Shown here: piece by piece, positions 1 to 7,300 of the stretch
Numbering within the stretch: the first letter of the stretch is position 1
Layout of the letters: the number at the start of each line of letters is the position of its first letter
NCBI GenBank assembly: GCA_002342785.1
Contig: DDQV01000177.1
Coordinates: forward strand, 1 to 13,666
Reading direction: 5' to 3'
From: Fusobacteriaceae bacterium UBA2433
Lineage (GTDB): Bacteria > Fusobacteriota > Fusobacteriia > Fusobacteriales > Fusobacteriaceae
Length of the DNA stretch: 13,666 bases
Translations under genes and position numbers: made by a program
Notes under the pieces: model-generated
Told to the model about the DNA's origin: nothing
Database searches by the model: none
Seen by the model: only the letters and a program-made list of their open reading frames with translations

Positions 1-45
1 TTGGATATATAGTTAATAACGTTAATTTAATTTGTTTAATAAAAA

Positions 46-51
46 AGGAGG
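46..51 (+). promoter_or_regulatory. Ribosome binding site that fixes a TTG start
   Basis: AGGAGG, followed by further G residues, lies 8 bases before the TTG at 60-62. The next in-frame ATG (69-71) would be 17 bases away, too far for this site, so the TTG is the supported start of the small + strand gene. The rest of 1-59 is A/T-rich and holds no promoter I would call; the promoter may lie outside the window. Confidence 0.7.
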
Positions 52-59
52 GGAGTAAT

Positions 60-332
60 TTGAAAAAAATGCAAGTAGAAATTGATGGAGATATTGTCAA
101 GATAAATGATATTTTAATTTTTGGTGTCCATGATTTGGAGATTGGTGATAATTATATTTTAATAAAAAAAGATGATGATAATTTAATTCATTTTATCGAT
201 TATAAAAATGTACCTAATCCTTATTTTACTGTAATTAGAATAAAAGATGGAACTAGATTAGCCCATAACTATAAATATTCTAATTTTCAACTCATAGAGA
301 TAATGGAAGGCTATCATAAAAAAAGTTTATAA
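60..332 (+). CDS. Hypothetical protein, 90 aa, unknown function
   Basis: I do not recognise this protein. It is a complete small ORF with a TTG start backed by a very strong Shine-Dalgarno sequence, and it is followed 17 bases later by a strong hairpin with a T-rich tail, so it looks like a real expressed gene. The product is soluble-looking, with no signal peptide, no membrane segment and no cysteine. It has many Asp, Ile, Lys and Asn residues. The N-terminal half alternates hydrophobic and polar residues with turns (IDGD near 8-11, EIGDN near 27-31), which suggests a small beta-rich fold. A His- and Tyr-containing stretch follows near 66-73, then a probable C-terminal helix. It is the only + strand gene and converges on the thioredoxin-like gene, so it is not part of the envelope operon. 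Its base composition matches its neighbours and gives no sign of recent transfer. Confidence 0.7.
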   Translation: MKKMQVEIDGDIVKINDILIFGVHDLEIGDNYILIKKDDDNLIHFIDYKNVPNPYFTVIRIKDGTRLAHNYKYSNFQLIEIMEGYHKKSL

Positions 333-349
333 ATTATTTTAATTATATC

Positions 350-398
350 TTAATCCTATAGAAAAATTAATTTTATTTTTCTATAGGATTAAATTTTT
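350..398 (+). terminator. Perfect 17-bp hairpin with T tract, shared by converging genes
   Basis: Bases 350-366 and 376-392 are exact reverse complements, separated by a 9-base loop (367-375). On the + strand the stem is followed by TTTTT at 394-398 and then more T-rich sequence, which fits a rho-independent terminator for the 90-aa gene. On the minus strand the same hairpin forms but is followed by GATATAATT, with no real T run, so termination of the thioredoxin-like gene should be weaker. The last codons and TAG stop of that gene (381-383) lie inside the right arm. Confidence 0.8.
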
Positions 399-689
399 AT
401 ATTTATATATTTTTTTATTTAATTCTGAAGGTCTAAAAAATCTACCTTCTCTATAGACTTCCTTTCCCATGACAAACATGATAATAGTAGGAGCAGTAAA
501 TACACTGTATCTGCCTGTTATTTCTGGGATATCTTCAATATAAATATTAATAAATTCTATTTTTTCTTTTTCTGTAATTTCAGTAATTTTTGGTAAAAGC
601 TCATTACAGACACCACAACTTCTACTTTTAACATATAAAATAACAAATTTTCCATCTTTTATAATTCTGCCGATCCTGTCTAAATTCAT
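381..689 (-). CDS. Thioredoxin-like protein with CGVC active site
   Basis: This is a 102-aa single-domain thioredoxin-fold protein, probably a cytoplasmic thiol-disulfide oxidoreductase. The redox motif CGVC is at residues 25-28, preceded by a beta strand (near 15-20) and followed by a helix, and the cis-proline expected in the fold is at residue 67 (TAPT). CGVC differs from the CGPC of classical thioredoxins, and the usual Trp before the motif is replaced by Ser, so its redox potential and partners probably differ from housekeeping thioredoxin. There is no signal peptide, although the neighbours act in the envelope. The ATG at 687-689 has AGGAGG at 696-701 with 6 bases between. The gene sits 67 bases downstream of lpxD, beyond a terminator, and I found no convincing promoter of its own, so it may depend on read-through. 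Its 3' end lies inside the shared hairpin. The family call is firm; the substrate is unknown. Confidence 0.85.
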   Translation of the reverse strand: MNLDRIGRIIKDGKFVILYVKSRSCGVCNELLPKITEITEKEKIEFINIYIEDIPEITGRYSVFTAPTIIMFVMGKEVYREGRFFRPSELNKKIYKYKNLIL

Positions 690-725
690 AATAAACCTCC
701 TAATATTTTTATGTATATAATTTGT

Positions 726-752
726 AAAAAAAACACCTATACAGATGTTTTT
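726..752 (-). terminator. Rho-independent terminator after lpxD
   Basis: Read on the minus strand, 752-744 pairs with 737-729 in a 9-bp stem that includes one G-U wobble, with a 6-base loop. It is followed by an unbroken run of T (the complement of the A run at 726-733, part of which is in the stem). The wobble is a C-A mismatch on the other strand, so the structure works best for the minus-strand transcript. It begins 4 bases after the lpxD stop and marks the likely end of the long operon. Confidence 0.8.
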
Positions 753-756
753 AATG

Positions 757-1749
757 TTATTTTATTTTTTCTAATTTTTTTATTTTTTTTATTAATTCTG
801 GAAGTTTTTTCAAACTTGCTTTTATTTTTAAATGTTCTTTGACATTTACTGGTGGATTACCAGAAAGAACTTGGTTAGAAGCAATATTTCCTGTTATTCC
901 AGATTTAGCTCCTAAGATTACATTATCACCGATCTTAATATGACCTGCAACACCTGTTTGTCCCGCCAATGTACAATTATCTCCAACTTGTGTACTTCCT
1001 GCTATACCTACTTGTGAGATGATAAAACAGTTTTCACCAACTACTACATTGTGACCTAATTGAACTAGGTTATCTATCTTGGTATATTTTTTTATAATTG
1101 TATCTCCAATAGCTCCTCTATCTATAGTAGTATTAGCACCAATCTCAACATCATTTTCTAATATTACCCTTCCTATCTGTTCTATTTTTATATTATTTCC
1201 ATCTACTTTTGTATATCCAAATCCATCAGATCCAATAACTGCACCAGGTTGTAAGATACAATTTTTTCCTAGGACACAGAATTCTCTTATTACAGAATTT
1301 GGATAGAGGATAGATCCCTCTCCAACAACAACATCTTGCCCTATAAAAACATTTGGATAAATTGTTACATCATTACCAATAATTGCATTGTGTCCTATAT
1401 ATACATTGGGAGCTATTTTTACATTTTTTCCTATTACTGCACTATCTTCTATTGCCTTTGTAGGAAATAAAATTTCTTTTTTAAAAAATTTTAATAAGAT
1501 TGGCATAAGTTCTCTAGGATTTTTTTCTACAACAATATATATTTTATTAGGTAGGTATTCCTTTAATTTAGGAACTACTAAAACTGTTGCTTTAGTTTCA
1601 TTTAATTTCGCTAAAAATTTATCCTCTGCTGCAAATGTTACCTCTCCCTCCTTGGCTTGAAAAAAGGGAGCAAGTCCAGTAATTTCCTGAACTTTATCCC
1701 CCTTAATTTTTCCACCAAGAAGAGTTGATAATTTTTCTAAATTATACAT
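757..1749 (-). CDS. lpxD: UDP-3-O-acylglucosamine N-acyltransferase LpxD
   Basis: LpxD moves a 3-hydroxyacyl chain from acyl carrier protein to the 2-amino group of UDP-3-O-acylglucosamine, the third step of lipid A synthesis, in the cytoplasm. The 330-aa protein has the two expected parts. An N-terminal uridine-binding domain (about 1-98) is followed by a left-handed beta helix built from hexapeptide repeats such as IGKNVK, IGNDVT and IGDNVI (about 102-290). Family motifs seen are IGSDGFGY (172-179), [10 protein letters not shown] (204-213), the catalytic His in QLGHN (His233), a second conserved His in VAGH (His270) and SGNPP (296-300). A Lys-rich C-terminal helix ends the protein, as is usual for this trimeric enzyme. 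The ATG has AGGAGGAG at 1753-1760. The gene lies 18 bases after skp, matching the bamA-skp-lpxD order of Proteobacteria, but a terminator follows it instead of fabZ and lpxA. Confidence 0.97.
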   Translation of the reverse strand: MYNLEKLSTLLGGKIKGDKVQEITGLAPFFQAKEGEVTFAAEDKFLAKLNETKATVLVVPKLKEYLPNKIYIVVEKNPRELMPILLKFFKKEILFPTKAIEDSAVIGKNVKIAPNVYIGHNAIIGNDVTIYPNVFIGQDVVVGEGSILYPNSVIREFCVLGKNCILQPGAVIGSDGFGYTKVDGNNIKIEQIGRVILENDVEIGANTTIDRGAIGDTIIKKYTKIDNLVQLGHNVVVGENCFIISQVGIAGSTQVGDNCTLAGQTGVAGHIKIGDNVILGAKSGITGNIASNQVLSGNPPVNVKEHLKIKASLKKLPELIKKIKKLEKIK

Positions 1750-1767
1750 AAACTCCTCCTAATACCA

Positions 1768-2256
1768 TTATAATTTTATTTTTTTTGAATTTTCTAAAGA
1801 TTTTAATACTTCTGCTGTGATATCATCTCCGCCGTATAATACAGCAGATTCTTCAATAACCATCTCATATTTATTTTTTCTAGCAACTTGATTGATAGCT
1901 GATTTTATCTCAGTTTGTATAGGAACCATCTCTTCATATTCCATTCTACTTAATTTTTGTTGAAGAGCTTGATATTCTTTTGATAATTCCATCTCTTGTT
2001 TTTTATATTTATCTGCTTCAGCTTCTGTAACTTTTTTACCCTTTGCAATCAATTCTTTTTTAACTTTGTCTAAGCTTTTAGCTTTAAGCGATAATTGACC
2101 TTCTAATTTGTTTTTTTCATCTAATAATTTTGTTTTTGCAGATTGTGCTTTTGAATAACCTTGAAATACTTTCTGTGTACTTATAGTAGCTATCTTAGCT
2201 GCAAAGATCGATCCTGATATGCTGATTGCCATTATTAATGTTAATATTTTTTTCAC
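1768..2256 (-). CDS. skp: Periplasmic chaperone Skp/OmpH family
   Basis: Skp (OmpH) is a trimeric periplasmic chaperone that holds unfolded outer-membrane proteins after they leave the Sec channel and before BamA inserts them. I use the GTG at 2254-2256, giving 162 aa, because AGGAG at 2265-2269 stands 8 bases before it. The GTG at 2263-2265 overlaps that same site and cannot use it. The chosen start gives a textbook signal peptide: MKK, a hydrophobic core, then Ser-Ile-Phe-Ala at 16-19, with cleavage near residue 19 or 20. The mature protein starts with a beta strand, continues as a long charged coiled coil (about 40-115, rich in Lys, Glu, Gln and Leu) and ends with the family's C-terminal strand and helix, including SAVLYGG and DIT. 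Length is typical. It lies 32 bases after bamA and 18 bases before lpxD, the conserved order for these genes. Confidence 0.93.
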   Translation of the reverse strand: MKKILTLIMAISISGSIFAAKIATISTQKVFQGYSKAQSAKTKLLDEKNKLEGQLSLKAKSLDKVKKELIAKGKKVTEAEADKYKKQEMELSKEYQALQQKLSRMEYEEMVPIQTEIKSAINQVARKNKYEMVIEESAVLYGGDDITAEVLKSLENSKKIKL

Positions 2257-2264
2257 TGTATCCA

Positions 2265-2269
2265 CTCCT
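2265..2269 (-). promoter_or_regulatory. Ribosome binding site that moves the skp start
   Basis: Minus-strand AGGAG overlaps the first in-frame GTG (2263-2265) and sits 8 bases before the second GTG (2254-2256). Only the second has normal spacing, and it gives the cleaner signal peptide, so the upstream start is rejected. Confidence 0.75.
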
Positions 2270-2288
2270 ATTTATTTTAATCTTTTAT

Positions 2289-4358
2289 CTAAAACATTTG
2301 TCCCATGTTAAAGAAGAATTGCATACTACTTTCTTCAGAATCTCCTACTGGGAATCCAAAGTCTAGTCTGATAGGTCCAACTGGTGTTTTGATTCTAAGT
2401 CCTACACCTGCAGATTGTTTTACATTTTCTAAGAAGTTCCCTTCAGAATCATCTACAAAATCATCGGTACTATCTCCATGATACCAAGATCTACCAATAT
2501 CATAGAAAAAAACTAGACCGAATACATCATTTATTTTTGTTCTATTTTCAATGTTGAAAACTAATTTATCTTGTCCTCTAAATGCACCAGAATCATATCC
2601 TCTCAATGAATTAGATCCACCAGAAGCAAATAATTGTTGATATTTTAGTGTATCTGTACCTATTCCAGCAACCATTCTATAAGCCATAGTATTTCCTTTA
2701 AATAATCCTTGATGGTACTTTCTAAGCTCTAAAGTAGTTTTTACAAAAGCATCGTCGTCTCCATTGATTCCAGGATCATTATCATAAGTACTTCCTACTT
2801 CAGTTCCAAAGTATTGACCAAGTTCTAAACTTAGTTTAGCATAGTTACCAGTTGTAGGATCTAAATAGTTATTTCTAGTATCATATACAACTGCTGGAGT
2901 CACACTTACATAATTATAATTTTGTGTTTTTTCTCCATCTTCATCTTCTTCATCTACATTTTCTAATTTTAATCCTAGTTCAAATCTTAAATATCTATCA
3001 AGACCTTTACCAATTGAGATAGAACCACCATGGATAGAACTGTCATAATGTTGAGTACTATCACTGTCTTCATCTTCTTGTCTGTAGATACTCCATCCCC
3101 AAGATACAAAATCAGTACCTTTTATCCAAGGATCTCTAAAAGATAAACTTGCACTTGTATAATCCTCTGAAGATTTTTCAAAAGAAAGAGCAAGATTTTG
3201 TCCCCTACCTTTATAGTTACTGTCTTTAACACTAAGACTTCCTACTAATCCAACTGATGATCCATAAGATATTGCTCCTTGAAGCATAGCTGTTCTGTCT
3301 TCATCAATAAGCATTATAACTTTTACTCCATCTGGATCTCCAGGAATATTTTTATATTCAGGTTGAATATTTTTAAATGCACCACTTCTCATTAAGTTTT
3401 TTACTGTTTGATCATAATCTTTTTGATTAAAGACCTCTCCCTCTTTCATCTCTAATTCCCTTTCGATTAAAAAGTTTTCTGTTTTTAAAAGAGTATTATT
3501 TGCTTGCCTACGGGCACCTTTTTGTTTAGTTACCATTTTTTTATACTCAACGTTACGTATAATTCCTTCAGAAAGAGTTATTACTAACTCCATACTGTTA
3601 TTGATATCTATATTTAAAATTTTTGCTAGAGTATAACCATCTTCATGATATTTTTTTATGATTTTATCTTTATCATCTCTCAATGTGTTTATGTTATAAG
3701 CTTTTCCAGGTTCTGTTTGAATTAATTTTATCAATTCATCTGTTGAATATTTAGTATTTCCTTGGATCTTTATGTCTGTTATTACTTGATTTTCTTCGAG
3801 GGTGTATTGTACTGCAACGCCTTTTCCATCTTTATATACCTCAGGATTAACATCTCTAAAATAACCAGTGTTAATAAGATTAGTTTGACCTTCTATAATT
3901 TTTGCTTTAGAAAAGAAAGAACCTATCTTAACTGGTATTTGTTGTAAAATTTCTTCTCTAGAAATATGTAAATTTCCAAAGATATCTATTGAATTTACAA
4001 TTAAAGATTTATCCACTTTTACCCTTTCAGACATAGGTAAGATTTGTTCTTTTTTTAATAGATTTATGACATCTTTATTCTCTCTAATTTCAATAATAAG
4101 TTTGATGTTATTATCCTCTAATTTTGGAGATATAGTCACATCATCTATATATGATAAATTTTTTATAGTTTGGTAATCTTTTATCATATTATTTGAAGAA
4201 TATTTATCTCCTACTTTAGATTTTAAATTTCCTTTTATAACTTCCATTGGTACTTCCCGATTTCCTTTGATATCTATACTAGATACCTCATAATCTAGGG
4301 AAAAACTTACCAATGAGATTAAAAATGTTAATAAAATTATTAATTGTTTTCTCATCAT
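2289..4358 (-). CDS. bamA: Outer-membrane protein assembly factor BamA (Omp85)
   Basis: BamA is the essential outer-membrane channel that folds and inserts beta-barrel proteins. The 689-aa precursor has a signal peptide (about 1-20), then four POTRA domains (about 24-94, 120-190, 192-265 and 267-354) and a 16-strand-type barrel (about 358-689). Proteobacterial BamA has five POTRAs. The first three repeat the family pattern I-(K/F)-G-N. Barrel hallmarks are LRGY (585-588, the lid-lock motif, VRGF in E. coli), the GPIRLDFGFP segment (661-670) and a C-terminal strand ending in Phe689, the beta-signal. The last POTRA carries a basic stretch near 273-284, and the surface loops are very acidic. Two ATGs stand side by side. 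GGAGG at 4362-4366 is 3 bases from the first and 6 from the second (4353-4355), so the protein may start one residue later. The gene overlaps tamB, which suggests coupled translation, and precedes skp. No BAM lipoprotein gene is nearby. Confidence 0.97.
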   Translation of the reverse strand: MMRKQLIILLTFLISLVSFSLDYEVSSIDIKGNREVPMEVIKGNLKSKVGDKYSSNNMIKDYQTIKNLSYIDDVTISPKLEDNNIKLIIEIRENKDVINLLKKEQILPMSERVKVDKSLIVNSIDIFGNLHISREEILQQIPVKIGSFFSKAKIIEGQTNLINTGYFRDVNPEVYKDGKGVAVQYTLEENQVITDIKIQGNTKYSTDELIKLIQTEPGKAYNINTLRDDKDKIIKKYHEDGYTLAKILNIDINNSMELVITLSEGIIRNVEYKKMVTKQKGARRQANNTLLKTENFLIERELEMKEGEVFNQKDYDQTVKNLMRSGAFKNIQPEYKNIPGDPDGVKVIMLIDEDRTAMLQGAISYGSSVGLVGSLSVKDSNYKGRGQNLALSFEKSSEDYTSASLSFRDPWIKGTDFVSWGWSIYRQEDEDSDSTQHYDSSIHGGSISIGKGLDRYLRFELGLKLENVDEEDEDGEKTQNYNYVSVTPAVVYDTRNNYLDPTTGNYAKLSLELGQYFGTEVGSTYDNDPGINGDDDAFVKTTLELRKYHQGLFKGNTMAYRMVAGIGTDTLKYQQLFASGGSNSLRGYDSGAFRGQDKLVFNIENRTKINDVFGLVFFYDIGRSWYHGDSTDDFVDDSEGNFLENVKQSAGVGLRIKTPVGPIRLDFGFPVGDSEESSMQFFFNMGQMF

Positions 4359-7300
4359 TCTCCTCCAAGTAAAAATATGTTAAGTATTATTTGCTCTAAA
4401 TTTATATATTTTTTTCTCCAACTCAAATCGATGTGGTAGTTAACAAGACTATCTCCAGTTTTTACCCTTCCCTCTGGAACCTTCCCTATACCTACACCCC
4501 AGGATAAAGATTTTGTTATTCTATGATCTAAAGCAAAGTCATACTCAGTGACATTGTCGTAATATTGGGATGCACCCCACCTAGCATTAGCTTTCCAATA
4601 TAATTTATCCTTATATATTGGATTTTCTGCATCGATAGATGCACCTAATGCTAGAGTTCCTGTGTCCTTATAGATTCCACCTTCATATTCATAAGCTACT
4701 AAATTAGATGAAATTTGAAATTTTTCTATCTTTAATACACTGGCAATCTCTGAAGATATAGGTGAAAAGACTTTGTTGCTTATCTCTCTATCTAAAACAT
4801 CTTTTACAACTACATTTGTATTTTTTTCACTACTAATATTATGAAAGGTAAGTAACGATCCAATCTCGTCTTCATCTAGTCCAGATCCTGAACTCATTTG
4901 AAATTGTAAATTTGGATATTCACCATTTATATTTATATATACCTCTTCATTGGCTATAGTAGAATTTGCATTTAAAACTAATATTGGATGAAAATTGATA
5001 GATTCCTCTTCAGTTTTTATAAATTTTGCTGAAGCAGTATCTAAATAAAATAAATTATTATTTAATACAAGAGAACCTTTATCAATACTAATGAGACCAT
5101 TGTAACTAATCTCTTTATTTTTTAATTTTAAATTTCCATTTATATTTAGATCTCCATATATATTTTGAACGATAGATGTATAAGTTAACTTTGAGATCTT
5201 TAAATCTATTGGATTTTTAGTTTTCAAATTGATGTCTATATCAATAATAGGTCCATCATCTTGAACTGTTTTTATTTCAAAATCACTACCTAGTTCCTTA
5301 GATCCTTTGATAACTTCCCTCTCTTTGATCTGGGAACGAATCTTAGAAACTTTGAGATCTTTAAGATCAGGGATTCCTGTAAAGTTACCACTATTAATTA
5401 TAAAATCTCCAGTGATCTTATTTTTGGTAAAGATAGCGTTTGAGCTTAAAACTAAGTTTATCTTATCTTGATAGGAATAATCCATATTCTCTAAAATTAG
5501 GCTAAATCTATAATCTAATTTTGATATCTTATCCTCTATTCCTTTTAAATCAGGAACTTGTAGATAACCTTTCATCACTATATCTCCATTATTTATCTTA
5601 CCTTTTAAATAATCGATATTTATAAGTTTTTTATTTAAAATTATCTGTGTATTAATTTTATCTATATTGATACCATACTTTGGAATTACAGCCGAGAGAT
5701 CTTTGATCTTAAATTCACCATAGTTATTATTAGAATTTATCTCAGCATCTATAGTTGCTATCCCCTTAATTTTATTTATATTTTCTGAAAAAGAAAATAT
5801 ATTTAAAAAAGAAAGGTCTATCTCATTAGACTTAACTTTGAAGTTATAATCAAAGTTTTTAAGATCAAAATTTCCTTTAGAATAGAGTGTATTTCCTTGA
5901 TAATTTAAACTTAATTCTTTTAATGTTAAATTTTTAAAATCTCCATAAAGATTGGCTTTTAAATCTTCAAATTCATTTCCATCGATTGTAATAACTTTAC
6001 TATCTATATTGATATTATATTTTAAATTATTAAACAAACCATCAATAGTTATATCTGTATTTAATTTTCCACTTATATCTTGAGATTTTGAATACTCCTT
6101 TAATTTTTCGATATCTAAAACATCTTTAATCTTAAAGGAAAGTTTATTTTTATTGAAGTTGATCCAACCTTCTCCCCCTAAAAGTCTATCTCCCTTATCA
6201 GAATAAATTCTGATATCATTGATGTCTACACTACCACTTTTATTTAATTTGTCTAAGCTCCCCCCTTTGTAAGTAGAAATTAGCTTTATATTTGGTAATT
6301 TTATCCCTCGCAGATAGATATTATCTGCAAAATTATTAAAAATTCCATTGATACTATCTGGTGTTCCCCACAAGATAACTTCACCTGTGAGACGATATTT
6401 TAAATTTATATCTCCATAATATTCAGCTAAATTATTTTCAAGGAGATTTATTTTAAATTTAAATTCCTTTGAAAAGATATTATAGTATCCACCGAGATTA
6501 TTTTCACCGATTTTGAATCCTTTAAAATAAATATTTTGATTATAAAATTGAATCTTTCCCTTTAAATATATTTTTGGTAAATTATTGTATTGAACCCAGG
6601 TATTTAAAGAAGAAAAATTGATTTTAAAATCTTCTAATTCACCTTTTAGGCTTCCATCGACCTCCTCTAGGTTAATTTTAACTCCATATTTTTCCAACAA
6701 TTTTATCTTATTTTCTTTTATCCCCCTTATCTTATAGTCAAAGTCCAGGGTTTTATTAATTATATTATAGTCACCTTTAATTGTCAAAAGATTATTTCTT
6801 ATTTCCAATACCTTAAAAATCCCATTTTTATAGTTTAATGCAACTTTAAAGTCTTTAAATTCAATGTCATTATAGGAGAGTTCTCCTATGTAACCATCAA
6901 AATCGCCAGTGAGTTTTTCATCGTTAATTACCATAAGTCTTCCACGAATATTTTTATAAGATGTATGGAATTGTCCCTCTTTACTATTTAAATTTGAAGT
7001 TAAAGAAAATTTTTGCTTTGTTCCTTTAATGGTACCGTTAAAATCAATTTTTGTTTTTAAATTCTCTATAGGAATAAAATTTTCTAACTTTAAATTTTTT
7101 CCCTTATATTTAAAATTATAGGAGAGATCATCTATATTTAGATAACCACTACTTGATAGCTCTAAATCTTTGTAAAATAAATCCAACTTATTAAAATAGA
7201 TCTTGTTCCCCTCGTTATAAAAATCTAAGATTAAAGATTTTAAAGAGTTCTTTTTCTTTATCTTTACTTGCCCCTCTCCTAAGATCAGATCTTTATTGGC

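Noticed and set aside
16..23. Palindrome TAACGTTA before the first gene
   Set aside because: It is only 8 bp, unrepeated, and not placed relative to any clear promoter, so an operator call is not supported.
700..728. Promoter for the thioredoxin-like gene (TTTACA plus TATTAG)
   Set aside because: The 17-base spacing exists, but the -10 would overlap the ribosome binding site, so the transcript would lack it.
1079..1660. Two + strand ORFs of 75 and 90 codons opposite lpxD
   Set aside because: They lie wholly inside lpxD on the other strand, lack family features, and arise from A/T-biased codon use in the real gene.
2257..2265. Upstream GTG start for skp
   Set aside because: This GTG overlaps the Shine-Dalgarno sequence; the GTG at 2254-2256 has 8-base spacing and gives a standard signal peptide.
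3762..3947. + strand ORF opposite bamA
   Set aside because: It is short, Ile/Phe/Tyr-rich and entirely antisense to POTRA-coding sequence; there is no independent support.
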